A DNA stretch of 64,000 bases. It comes from JBMNTP01 sp050945795 (GTDB taxonomy: Bacteria; Bacillota; Clostridia; Christensenellales; MGBC116941). Every line of letters starts with the position of its first letter. Positions within the stretch are counted from its first letter, which is position 1. Made by a program: the position numbers and the translations under genes. The stretch lies in NCBI GenBank assembly GCA_050945795.1, contig JBMNTP010000007.1:3677-67676 (forward strand), read 5' to 3'. Shown here piece after piece: positions 17,946-25,334 of the stretch. Under the pieces are notes generated by a model. That model saw only the letters and a program-made list of their open reading frames with translations, was not told where the DNA came from and made no database searches.

Positions 17946-18248
17946 TTAAGGTTTTTCGCTCTCAACACGCTCAAGTATAAGCCGATAGCCACCTGTGCCG
18001 TATTGCAGGCACTTGTTCACCCTGCTTATAGTTGCGGTGCTGGCCTTTGTCCTTTCGGCTATATCATTGTATGTAACGCCGTCCCTTAAAAGAGCCGCCA
18101 CCTCTATACGTTGCGCCATAGCCTGCAGCTCGCTTATAGTGCATAAGTCCTCAAAAAAAGCATAGCATTCGTCGGCATTCTTTATTTCAAGTATAGCCTC
18201 GAAAAGCTTGTCCATCTGCGCGTTTTTGATATTCCTGTTTATCTGCAT
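17946..18248 (-). CDS. YerC/YecD-family TrpR-like regulator
   Basis: A 100-residue protein of the TrpR superfamily. It contains the helix-turn-helix ALLRDGVTYNDIAERTKAS followed by TATISRVNKCLQYGTGGY (about 55-90), close to YerC of Bacillus. The family binds DNA but its regulon is generally unknown. GGGAGG precedes the ATG. It has its own promoter and a hairpin terminator on either side, so it may be monocistronic, with pcrA reached by read-through; pcrA often lies near yerC in Firmicutes. Confidence 0.9.
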   Translation of the reverse strand: MQINRNIKNAQMDKLFEAILEIKNADECYAFFEDLCTISELQAMAQRIEVAALLRDGVTYNDIAERTKASTATISRVNKCLQYGTGGYRLILERVESEKP

Positions 18249-18294
18249 GCTCTACCTCCCGGCAGTCGGCTTTATTTGCTCTTGCCTTTTGTAA

Positions 18295-18322
18295 ATTTTA
18301 TCACATTATCGTGCGAAATCAA
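18295..18322 (-). promoter_or_regulatory. Sigma-A promoter of yerC
   Basis: Minus strand: TTGATT, 16 nt, then TGATAAAAT (TAAAAT with TGn extension), 46 nt before the yerC ATG. The TTGATT lies in the T-rich tail of the preceding hairpin. Confidence 0.75.
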
Positions 18323-18348
18323 AGCGCGCCGGAGTTTATTCCGGCGCC
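18318..18348 (-). terminator. Terminator at the 3' end of the SSB-like gene
   Basis: GCGCCGGA pairs perfectly with TCCGGCGC (8 bp, 6-nt loop) on the minus strand. The left arm is made from the last codons of the SSB-like gene and the stop lies in the loop. The tail GCTTTGATTT is only moderately T-rich. Confidence 0.6.
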
Positions 18349-18953
18349 TTTTCCATTATTCCTATAGATATCTCATACGCGGTACGCGTTATCTTTGTAC
18401 CGTCCGGCAAAAGCTTATCGTATTCTCGACTTTGCGCCCTGCCTTCTATAACAATGCGCTCTCCTACCGAAAGGTCGGCAGCGTACCTGGCGTTACGGCT
18501 CCAGGCTATGCAGGGTATATAATCCGATTTTCTGTAAGAACGGTTTACCGCCAAAAGCAAATCGGCAATTTCACGGCCGTACGGCGTATGCCGGTAAACA
18601 GGCGGCTTGCATATATACCCGTCCAGGTAGATATGGTTAACCGGCACGCTCCCTTCCCCTATGCTTCTGGCGAAAAGTGTAAGGACCAGCCTGTTGCTGC
18701 CTTCTATATATTTGTTATACGAGCGTATCTGTCCTATAATCGATATCCACTCGCCAACGGCGTACATATGCGGCGAAAGGCGGCCGGAAACGGTTACAGG
18801 TATTATGTCAGAGCTTTGGCTCAGCCTTGGCACCTCAAGCATAAGGGTATAAAATTCCTCGCCATAAAGCCTATGATTAAATACGCACTCGGAAGCCACT
18901 TTCCCGCATACTTCCGCTTTGTTGTTATATAACACATGATCTTCCATACGCAT
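18336..18953 (-). CDS. Single-stranded DNA-binding-like protein with two OB folds
   Basis: A 205-residue protein that I read as two SSB-like OB folds in tandem. The first (about 9-105) has EVCGKV, the HRLYGEEFYTLMLEVPRLS strand and the VGEWISIIGQIRSYN strand. The second (about 108-200) has LDGYICKPPVYRHTPYGREI, DYIPCIAWSRNARYAADL and VGERIVIEGRAQSREY, the closer match to canonical SSB. The acidic C-terminal tip of replicative SSB (DDDIPF-like) is absent, so it is unlikely to be the main SSB. AAGGAG supports the ATG at 18953. Exact role unknown; DNA repair or competence are possibilities. Confidence 0.75.
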   Translation of the reverse strand: MRMEDHVLYNNKAEVCGKVASECVFNHRLYGEEFYTLMLEVPRLSQSSDIIPVTVSGRLSPHMYAVGEWISIIGQIRSYNKYIEGSNRLVLTLFARSIGEGSVPVNHIYLDGYICKPPVYRHTPYGREIADLLLAVNRSYRKSDYIPCIAWSRNARYAADLSVGERIVIEGRAQSREYDKLLPDGTKITRTAYEISIGIMEKAPE

Positions 18954-19020
18954 GTATAGCTCCTTCCGGCTGCAATGGCGTCTCTAATCATGCATATGCG
19001 TATAGATATATATTTATGCA

Positions 19021-19776
19021 TCAGGATGTCTTGCGCTGTACACCGTTGTTGTCAACATACGTTTCTCCGTCGAGCAGCAGCTCGGATATAGTAACAAACT
19101 CATACCCCTCCGCCTTAAGCTTTTCAATAAGCACCGGCATGTATGTAAGCACATGCTCGGCGTCGTTGTGCGAGAGTATAATGCCGCCGGGGCTAATGCG
19201 CTTCATAACGCGGTTTACAATGTTGTCGGGTGTATCCTTTTTCCAGTCAATGCTATCCGCCGACCATTGAACTACCTCCATGTCCATGCCCCTTACCGTT
19301 GATACCACCAAATTGTTATACTCGCCATAAGGCGGCCTAAACAGTTTACATTCCACCTGCGCTATATCGTATATTTTGTCGTTTACAGATTTAACCTCCT
19401 TTATTATTTCCTGCGTACCAAGGCTGTTCATATGCAGATGATTATCGCCGTGATTGCCCAGCTCATGGCCGTGGCTGACAATGTCGAGCAGTTCCTCGGG
19501 GTTTGCGTCCACCCATATGCCGCAAAGGAAAAATGTAGTCTTTACATCATGCTCGTCGAATATCTCCATCAGCTCATGCGTTTTCTCTCCGCTCCATGCC
19601 GCGTCAAGGCTTAACGCAATCTTCTTATCGTTTCTCTCAACGCTGTATACAGGTATCTCCCGCTTTCGCGCCGACGCCTCCACCGCCGGCGCCACTCCGA
19701 GCGCCACGCCCAGCGCCACCAGCAACACCGCCGCCGCAATTACCATATGCCTCTTTTTTATTATTACCACTCTCAT
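19021..19776 (-). CDS. PdaB-type polysaccharide deacetylase family protein
   Basis: A 251-residue NodB-fold protein with an N-terminal membrane helix or signal segment (about 11-30), so it acts outside the membrane. Motifs: SLDAAW (56-61) with Asp58, HGDNH (109-113) with both His, RPPYG (147-151) and LSHN (201-204). The second Asp of the usual TFDDG motif is Ala, as in PdaB-like sporulation proteins, so hydrolysis of acetyl groups is not assured. PdaB helps keep the spore cortex intact in Bacillus. I chose the ATG at 19776 (GGGAGGTG upstream, directly before the membrane helix) over an ATG at 19950. Confidence 0.85.
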   Translation of the reverse strand: MRVVIIKKRHMVIAAAVLLVALGVALGVAPAVEASARKREIPVYSVERNDKKIALSLDAAWSGEKTHELMEIFDEHDVKTTFFLCGIWVDANPEELLDIVSHGHELGNHGDNHLHMNSLGTQEIIKEVKSVNDKIYDIAQVECKLFRPPYGEYNNLVVSTVRGMDMEVVQWSADSIDWKKDTPDNIVNRVMKRISPGGIILSHNDAEHVLTYMPVLIEKLKAEGYEFVTISELLLDGETYVDNNGVQRKTS

Positions 19777-20074
19777 GTCGGCACCTCCCGTCGATAAAAT
19801 ACATATGCCAAAACCCATCTCATTATTGCTGTGTACCACTAAAAACACTATGGTTTGTAAGCGCCAGAGCCTCGATTTACCAGTAAGGGCATTTTCAAAG
19901 AAAACTAATAAGCATAAAAACTTATTGCTTATAAATCCATTTGTACGCAATTAAAAAAGGCCGCAATCGCGACCTTTGCAAAAACCCTTATCAACCCAAT
20001 CAATTTTTTGTACTACCTTTTCTTTTTCTAAATACCCGTCCGGGCATAGAGAAAAGGAGGAATACGTTCCCGCC
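19777..20074. other. Gene-free interval between larC and the deacetylase gene
   Basis: About 300 nt with no credible gene. It contains the larC terminator and an AT-rich leader for the deacetylase. I see no convincing sigma-A promoter; an AATAAT and a CATATGTA 16 nt apart (minus strand, just before the ribosome site) loosely resemble a sporulation sigma-E promoter, but the match is poor. Confidence 0.4.
19953..19977 (-). terminator. Terminator after larC
   Basis: Minus strand AAAGGTCGC pairs with GCGGCCTTT (9 bp, one G-U) around GATT, followed by a T run (TTTTTT counted with the stem end). It lies about 100 nt past the larC stop. Confidence 0.85.
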
Positions 20075-21409
20075 CTAATCGGAATCTTTTACCGACGACA
20101 AGTTAGAAACAACCTCGCCGTATACATCTTTAAGCGGCACTCCGGCTTTCCTCGCCGCAGCTGCGCAATCTTCATATTCCGGCGTAAACCGCCAACCTCG
20201 GGCGGTCTTAACTTTTTTTACCGTTATAGAGCCGTACAGCGTTTGAACTACGGCGGTATCACGCTCCAGCTCTCTGCGTTCATACGGGCATATCCTAACG
20301 CCTATAGTAGAGGTGTTCTCAATAACGCACTCGCATACATCCTCAAGTTTATCAGTACGGCAAATAGCAGATATTATAACACCCGGCCTGTTCTTTTTCA
20401 TATATATAGGCGTAAACCAGGCATCGAGTGCTCCGGCTTCCGGCAGCCTTTCAAGTGCGAACCCCAGCTCCTCGCCGGTTGAATCATCAATATTTGCCTC
20501 AATTAAGTATATTTGGCCAAGCTTATGCCTGTCTTCGGCCTCGCCAAGTATAACGCGCAGACAATTAGGTGAGCCGGTTTCTTTCTTGCCAAGCCCGTAT
20601 CCCGTTTTTATAAGCTTCATCTGCGGTATAGACTCAAATTGCGCGTAATGCATCACTATGGCGGCCCCTGTCGGAGTGACGCGCTCGCCGTCCCCGCTTT
20701 GGTAGATCGGCGCACCCATAAGCAGTTCCGCCACCGCCGGCGCCGGCACCGGCAACAGCCCGTGCGCACATAAAACAGTGCCGCCGCCCACATTAAGAGG
20801 CGAGCAAACCACTTTATCCGGCGCTATATAATCCATAAGTATAGCCGACCCAACTATATCAACAATAGCGTCGACCGCGCCCACCTCATGGAAATGCACG
20901 CTCTCTATGTCGGTGCCATGAACCTTTGCCTCCGCCGCACCAAGCCTTCTAAAAATGCCGACGGCCGCCTCTTTAACATTATCCGACAAACCGCTGCCGT
21001 ATATAATCTTCTCTATATCAGATAAACTCCTGCCATGCGCATGATCGTGCTTATGCACTTCATTATGTCCATGACAATATTCATGCTCATGCTCATGAGA
21101 ATGCTTGTGTTCGTGTCCATGTTCATGAGAATGCCCATGCTCGTGCGAATGTCCATGTTCATGCGTATGATCATGTTCGCACGAATGCGAATGGCTGTGC
21201 TTTTGGGTAAGCCGTACATCAACATCGCAGCCGGCTATTCCGGCCGACTTACGCCTTGAAATTATAAGCTCAAACTCGTCTGATATACCCAGCTTTTCAA
21301 CCCCCTGCCTAAGCCGGCTTTCGCCCTCCTCGCCGCATATGTCAAGCAACGCGCCCAGCGTCATATCGCCACTTATGCCGGAAAAGCCATCAAAGTAAAG
21401 TGTTTTCAT
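20075..21409 (-). CDS. larC: Nickel-pincer cofactor biosynthesis protein LarC
   Basis: Cyclometallase that inserts nickel into the pincer nucleotide cofactor first found in lactate racemase. The 444 residues start TLYFDGFSGISGDMTLGALL, then a low-complexity His-rich stretch (about 71-126, 25 His, mostly in HGHSHEHG-type repeats) and the conserved VHFHEVGAVDAIVDIVGSA and LIEANIDDSTGEELG segments. In some lactobacilli larC is split and read by frameshifting; here it is one continuous frame. The ATG overlaps the larB stop (ATGA). No larA or larE lies in the window. Confidence 0.94.
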   Translation of the reverse strand: MKTLYFDGFSGISGDMTLGALLDICGEEGESRLRQGVEKLGISDEFELIISRRKSAGIAGCDVDVRLTQKHSHSHSCEHDHTHEHGHSHEHGHSHEHGHEHKHSHEHEHEYCHGHNEVHKHDHAHGRSLSDIEKIIYGSGLSDNVKEAAVGIFRRLGAAEAKVHGTDIESVHFHEVGAVDAIVDIVGSAILMDYIAPDKVVCSPLNVGGGTVLCAHGLLPVPAPAVAELLMGAPIYQSGDGERVTPTGAAIVMHYAQFESIPQMKLIKTGYGLGKKETGSPNCLRVILGEAEDRHKLGQIYLIEANIDDSTGEELGFALERLPEAGALDAWFTPIYMKKNRPGVIISAICRTDKLEDVCECVIENTSTIGVRICPYERRELERDTAVVQTLYGSITVKKVKTARGWRFTPEYEDCAAAARKAGVPLKDVYGEVVSNLSSVKDSD

Positions 21410-22167
21410 TTGTATTCCTCCACCAGGCGAATTATAGCCGCGGCATTACAGGCGGCGCCAAATCCGTTGTCTATATTAACCACCGTCATGCCGGATGAGC
21501 AGCTATTAAGCATTGTAAGCATAGCAGCTACGCCCTTCATGCTAGAGCCATACCCTACGCTGGTAGGTACGGCAATAACCGGACGGTCGGTAAGCCCGGC
21601 TACAACGCTGGCCAGCGCCCCTTCCATACCCGCTACAGCTATTATAACTCCCGCACCTATAATATCATCAAGTCGTGACAGCAGGCGATATAATCCCGCC
21701 ACCCCGACATCATACGCCCTTTTAACATTAAGCCCCAGCGCCTCCGCCATAATCGCCGCTTCTTCGGCTACAGGCTGATCGCTGGTGCCGCCCGTCATTA
21801 TAAGCACATAAGGGCCGGACGGCTCAATCGGCTCCGGCCGCGCTATTACTATGCGCGCGCTTTCGTGATAAACAACAGGGCAAAGGCTTGCCGCCGCTTC
21901 ATGCATTTCCTTTGAGGCTCGCGTCATTATAATGCTGCCCGTCGTATTCTCAAGCATATTTTTTAGTATGCCGTAAAGCTGTTTTGGTGTTTTGCCCTCG
22001 CAGTATATAACTTCTCCGTAGCCTTTTAGTACCGAGCGGTGCATGTCGGGTTTGGCGTAGTCCAGCTCGTTAAAAGGCGACAGCCTTATTAGCTTTTCCG
22101 CTTCCTCCGGCGGCGTCCCCCCGCTTGCCACAAGTTCAAGAAGTTTGCGCAATTCTTTTTTTGTCAT
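21406..22167 (-). CDS. larB: Pyridinium-3,5-biscarboxylate mononucleotide synthase LarB
   Basis: Carboxylates and hydrolyses nicotinic acid adenine dinucleotide in the first step of pincer cofactor synthesis. The 253 residues resemble the PurE carboxylase fold in the C-terminal half: VLIMTGGTSDQPVAEEA, GVIIAVAGMEGALASVVAGL and AVPTSVGYGSS. CAGGAGCGG precedes the ATG at 22167. It is coupled to larC by ATGA. A hairpin terminator sits between guaB and its ribosome site, so transcription must come from read-through or from inside guaB. Confidence 0.94.
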   Translation of the reverse strand: MTKKELRKLLELVASGGTPPEEAEKLIRLSPFNELDYAKPDMHRSVLKGYGEVIYCEGKTPKQLYGILKNMLENTTGSIIMTRASKEMHEAAASLCPVVYHESARIVIARPEPIEPSGPYVLIMTGGTSDQPVAEEAAIMAEALGLNVKRAYDVGVAGLYRLLSRLDDIIGAGVIIAVAGMEGALASVVAGLTDRPVIAVPTSVGYGSSMKGVAAMLTMLNSCSSGMTVVNIDNGFGAACNAAAIIRLVEEYK

Positions 22168-22179
22168 TTTCCGCTCCTG

Positions 22180-22203
22180 AAAAAGGCCGGCGTTTTGCCG
22201 GCC
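22180..22203 (-). terminator. Terminator after guaB, immediately before larB
   Basis: GGCCGGC pairs with GCCGGCC (7 bp) around a 5-nt loop on the minus strand and runs into TTTTTTC. The larB ribosome site begins only about 2 nt after the T run. Confidence 0.85.
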
Positions 22204-22218
22204 AGATTTTTATGATTG

Positions 22219-23676
22219 TTATGTACGCACAGTGTAGTTCGGCGCTTCTTTAGTTATGTATATGTCATGCGGATGACTTTCGATAAGGCCGGGGCCGGTG
22301 ATCCTCATAAATCTCGAATCGCGCTTTAGCTCCTCTATATCCGCCGCTCCTGAATATCCCATGCCGGAGCGCAAACCGCCTACCATCTGGAATATAGTGT
22401 CGGACAACGGCCCCTTATAAGGCACCCTGCCCTCAACGCCTTCCGGTACCAGCTTTTGCGCATCCTCCTGGAAATACCTGTCTTTAGAGCCGGACGCCAT
22501 AGCGCTCATAGAGCCCATGCCCCTGTAAACCTTAAAGCTCCTGCCCTGATAAATCTCCATCTCGCCCGGACTTTCCTCGGTACCCGCGAACAGACTGCCC
22601 ATCATAACAGCGCTCGCGCCCGACGCCAGCGCCTTAACTATATCGCCGCTGTATTTTATTCCGCCGTCCGCGATAACGGGTATTCCAAACTTATCCGCTT
22701 CCTCGGCGCAGTCCATAACCGCCGTCACCTGCGGCACGCCTATGCCGGCTACAACGCGGGTGGTGCATATCGAGCCGGGTCCAATGCCCACTTTAATGCA
22801 GTCAGCGCCCGCCTCCGCCAAATCCCTTACCGCCCCAGCCGTAGCCACATTTCCGGCGATAACGGGTATATTCGGATACATCTTTTTAATCTTCGCCACC
22901 GTATCAATAACCGACTGACTATGCCCGTGAGCCGTATCAACGGTTATAACGTCTGCCTTTGCCGCTATAAGCTCGGCAACTCTATCAAAGGTGTCTTTTG
23001 CGGTGCCGACAGCGGCGCCGACCAGCAGCCTGCCGTTTGAGTCCTTTGCGCTGTTGGGGAATTTAATGTTCTTTTCGATATCTTTTATTGTTATAAGCCC
23101 GCGCAGCATGTAATTCTCATCTACTATCGGCAGCTTTTCTATTCTGTGCTTGCTAAGCAGCGTTTTTGCCTGTTCCAGCGTTGTGCCTACCGCCGCGGTT
23201 ATAAGGTTGTCCTTTGTCATGACATCCTTAATCTTCTGGCTAAAATCCGTTTCAAACCTAAGGTCGCGGTTTGTAAGTATGCCAACGAGCTTCCCTTCCG
23301 ACGTTATAGGTACGCCGGATATCCTGTATCTTTCCATAAGCGCCAGCGCGTCGGATACGATATGGTCTGGCGAAAGGAAAAACGGATCGGTTATAACTCC
23401 ATGCTCGCTCCTTTTAACCTTATCGACCTGCGCCGCCTGCTCGATTATAGACATATTTTTATGGATTATGCCCATGCCGCCCTCTCTTGCTATGGCAATA
23501 GCCAGCCTAGCGTCGGTAACGGTATCCATAGCGGCGCTCATAATCGGTATATTTAGATGTATAGTCTTTGTTATTCTGGTGCTTAAACTAACGTCCTTAG
23601 GCAAAACACTTGATTTTCTAGGCACCAGTAGCACATCATCAAAGGTAAGCCCCTCTTTAATAATTTTCTCGTTCAT
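22219..23676 (-). CDS. guaB: IMP dehydrogenase
   Basis: Oxidises IMP to XMP with NAD, the committed step to GTP. The 485 residues hold the TIM barrel with DTVTDARLAIAIAREGGMG, a pair of CBS domains (about 95-205) and the catalytic loop GIGPGSICTTRVV with Cys304, then DGGIKYSGDI and YRGMGSMSAM. Length matches the family. It has its own sigma-A promoter and terminator. No purine riboswitch is visible in the short leader. Confidence 0.97.
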   Translation of the reverse strand: MNEKIIKEGLTFDDVLLVPRKSSVLPKDVSLSTRITKTIHLNIPIMSAAMDTVTDARLAIAIAREGGMGIIHKNMSIIEQAAQVDKVKRSEHGVITDPFFLSPDHIVSDALALMERYRISGVPITSEGKLVGILTNRDLRFETDFSQKIKDVMTKDNLITAAVGTTLEQAKTLLSKHRIEKLPIVDENYMLRGLITIKDIEKNIKFPNSAKDSNGRLLVGAAVGTAKDTFDRVAELIAAKADVITVDTAHGHSQSVIDTVAKIKKMYPNIPVIAGNVATAGAVRDLAEAGADCIKVGIGPGSICTTRVVAGIGVPQVTAVMDCAEEADKFGIPVIADGGIKYSGDIVKALASGASAVMMGSLFAGTEESPGEMEIYQGRSFKVYRGMGSMSAMASGSKDRYFQEDAQKLVPEGVEGRVPYKGPLSDTIFQMVGGLRSGMGYSGAADIEELKRDSRFMRITGPGLIESHPHDIYITKEAPNYTVRT

Positions 23677-23722
23677 ATAAATAGTACCTTTCGTTTATAA
23701 AGTCTCAAAATAATTGTCAGCT

Positions 23723-23751
23723 ATTTTATCAAAAGTCATAAGGCGTGTCAA
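23723..23751 (-). promoter_or_regulatory. Sigma-A promoter of guaB
   Basis: Minus strand: TTGACA, 17 nt, TAAAAT, 46 nt before the guaB ATG. The -35 begins at the base next to the ogg stop codon. Confidence 0.88.
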
Positions 23752-24603
23752 TCATTTACCGATGCCCGCCTCGCGCGCGTAATAAAAAAGGTACTGCTGC
23801 GCCAGACCGCCAAGCCCTTTAAATTTCTCTAACGCGAATTTATCTATCTCAGCCGGCTTTTCAAGGCCGTATATATCCTTCATAACCCTTTTAACCCATA
23901 CATCTATCGGAAATGCCTGCATAAAGCCCAAAGAAAACAACTGCACGCACGCCGCCACCTTAGGCCCTATACCGGGAAAGCGCGTAAGCTCACGGCATGA
24001 CGCCTGTAAAGGTAAATTCCTAAATTTGTCAAAATCGCAGTCTATCGCCATCTCGGCGCTTTGCTTTATATAAGGCGCTCTATAACCTACGCCGCACTCC
24101 TCAAGCTGCTCAACCGTAACAGAGGCCAGCCTTTCGGGCGTAGGGAAGGCATATCCCTCGCCGCCTGTAAGCATATCGCCGCATAGCTCGCATATGCGGT
24201 TTATGCTGCGGCTTATCCTGCCCATATTATTGTTCGATGATATTATAAACGAAATCATCGTTTCAAACGGCTCTTGGTTAAGTATTCTTACCCCCCAGCC
24301 ATGAAGTATGCCCTTGGCCATGAATTCATCAGTGCAAAGTTGCTTTTTGGCAAGAGAATAATCGTGTAAAAGGTCGAAATAGTTGAGCCAAATATCGTAG
24401 AAATCCTCCCTCGAACATGGCCATATTTCAATATCTGCTCCATTGCGCTTAACATTTATAAAGCGCTTGTGGGCGATACCGCTCCATACTCCTCCCTCGC
24501 CTGTGAATCTAAAAGCCTGGCCGCAGGAAAAAATCTGTTCGGGGCAAAAGTCATCGATATTTTTTACTATAGCTTTGTTGTCTATAAACTCAAAATTATT
24601 CAT
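23752..24603 (-). CDS. 8-oxoguanine DNA glycosylase/AP lyase, OGG1 type
   Basis: Base-excision repair enzyme removing 8-oxoguanine. The 283 residues carry an N-terminal OGG_N-like domain (CGQAFRFT near 27) and a helix-hairpin-helix-GPD domain with FPGIGPKVAAC: Lys215 aligns with catalytic Lys249 of human OGG1 and Cys219 with Cys253, and Asp234 in FPIDVWVKR is the second catalytic residue. The ATG at 24603 is chosen because the frame upstream runs back through the rpsU terminator; no ribosome site is seen, and a TATAAT ends 6 nt before it. Confidence 0.9.
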   Translation of the reverse strand: MNNFEFIDNKAIVKNIDDFCPEQIFSCGQAFRFTGEGGVWSGIAHKRFINVKRNGADIEIWPCSREDFYDIWLNYFDLLHDYSLAKKQLCTDEFMAKGILHGWGVRILNQEPFETMISFIISSNNNMGRISRSINRICELCGDMLTGGEGYAFPTPERLASVTVEQLEECGVGYRAPYIKQSAEMAIDCDFDKFRNLPLQASCRELTRFPGIGPKVAACVQLFSLGFMQAFPIDVWVKRVMKDIYGLEKPAEIDKFALEKFKGLGGLAQQYLFYYAREAGIGK

Positions 24604-24609
24604 ATATTC

Positions 24610-24615
24610 ATTATA
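24610..24615 (-). promoter_or_regulatory. -10-like element just upstream of ogg
   Basis: A perfect TATAAT ends 6 nt before the ogg ATG on the minus strand, with no good -35. If used, the mRNA would begin at or within a base or two of the start codon. Confidence 0.4.
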
Positions 24616-24625
24616 CACGGTTAGA

Positions 24626-24654
24626 AAATAAAAACCACCCGATTTTTCGGGTGG
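24626..24654 (-). terminator. Terminator after rpsU
   Basis: CCACCCGA pairs with TCGGGTGG (8 bp, loop of 4 A) on the minus strand, followed by TTTTTATTTT. A textbook intrinsic terminator 13 nt past the rpsU stop. Confidence 0.92.
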
Positions 24655-24667
24655 CCTCATTTTCTGC

Positions 24668-24841
24668 TTAGAACTTCCTTTTTCTAGCTGCCTCAGCCTT
24701 TTTCTTCCTTCTTACGCTGGGCTTCTCGTAATGTTCCCTTCTCCTGATTTCGGCAAGGGTACCGGCACGGGCGCATTTACGCTTGAAACGCTTCAACGCA
24801 CTTTCAAGTGTTTCATTCTCGCCAACATGAATTTCCGACAT
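24668..24841 (-). CDS. rpsU: Small ribosomal subunit protein bS21
   Basis: A 57-residue, very basic 30S protein that helps start translation. It begins SEIHVGENETLESALKRFKR, continues with CARAGTLAEIRRREHYEKPS and ends in a Lys/Arg-rich tail (KKKAEAARKRKF), the standard bS21 layout and length. A GGAAGGGGGG site precedes the ATG at 24841. It is flanked by its own perfect consensus promoter and a strong terminator, so it is monocistronic and probably highly expressed. Confidence 0.97.
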   Translation of the reverse strand: MSEIHVGENETLESALKRFKRKCARAGTLAEIRRREHYEKPSVRRKKKAEAARKRKF

Positions 24842-24915
24842 CTAATATCCCCCCTTCCGCCTTTAGCTTAACAAGGATGTCGCACAAAAGCGGAACCCAC
24901 TTTTGACACAATAGT

Positions 24916-24944
24916 ATTATACATACCATCGCCAAGCCTGTCAA
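24916..24944 (-). promoter_or_regulatory. Perfect consensus sigma-A promoter of rpsU
   Basis: Minus strand TTGACA, 17 nt, TATAAT: both hexamers and the spacing match the consensus exactly. The untranslated leader to the rpsU ATG is about 68 nt. Confidence 0.93.
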
Positions 24945-24970
24945 TAAAAAACACCGCTCCACCTTTATCC

Positions 24971-25306
24971 TCAGCCCGGCGGCCATCCCATAAGCCTGCC
25001 GCCAAGAATATGAACATGCAGATGCCAAACGGTTTGATTGCCATCCGCCCCTGTATTTATTACAGTCCTGTATCCGTTTTCAAGCCCTAGCTGCTTTGCT
25101 ATTTTAGGCACCGCCGCCATAACGGCGCTAACCGTCTGCTCTTTTCCAGCAGTATCATCAAGCGATTTCATATGCTCTTTAGGTATTACCAGCGCATGCA
25201 CCGGAGCCCTCGGGTCTATATCTTCAAAAGCGAATACATTTTCATCCTCATAAACCTTTTTGCTGGGTATTTCCCCGCTTATTATTTTACAGAACAAACA
25301 GTCCAT
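24971..25306 (-). CDS. HIT-family nucleotide hydrolase (HinT-like)
   Basis: A 111-residue histidine-triad protein that hydrolyses nucleoside phosphoramidates or similar compounds. It shows CLFCKIISGEIPS at the N-terminus (Cys3, Cys6) and the HIT motif HLHVHILGG (His95, 97, 99). The ATG at 25306 is chosen over an ATG at 25387 because of GAGGGTG upstream and the conserved start. It is the last gene of the heat-shock operon, 28 nt after mtaB. Confidence 0.94.
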   Translation of the reverse strand: MDCLFCKIISGEIPSKKVYEDENVFAFEDIDPRAPVHALVIPKEHMKSLDDTAGKEQTVSAVMAAVPKIAKQLGLENGYRTVINTGADGNQTVWHLHVHILGGRLMGWPPG

Positions 25307-25334
25307 AAAAACACCCTCTGTCATTTTAATACAA

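Noticed and set aside
21013..21259. Met- and Ile-rich open frames over the His-rich part of larC on both strands
   Set aside because: They arise from reading the His/Glu/Gly repeats of larC in other frames.
20075..21409. Programmed frameshift in larC
   Set aside because: The gene is one continuous frame of normal length, so none is needed.
23677..23751. A purine riboswitch before guaB
   Set aside because: The leader from the promoter to the ATG is only about 46 nt, too short for the aptamer.
23752..24603. Loss of the catalytic Lys in the OGG-type glycosylase
   Set aside because: I first aligned an Arg six residues before the PGIG motif with the catalytic Lys. In human OGG1 the catalytic Lys249 lies in GVGTK, which corresponds to GIGPK here, so it is present, as is the catalytic Asp.
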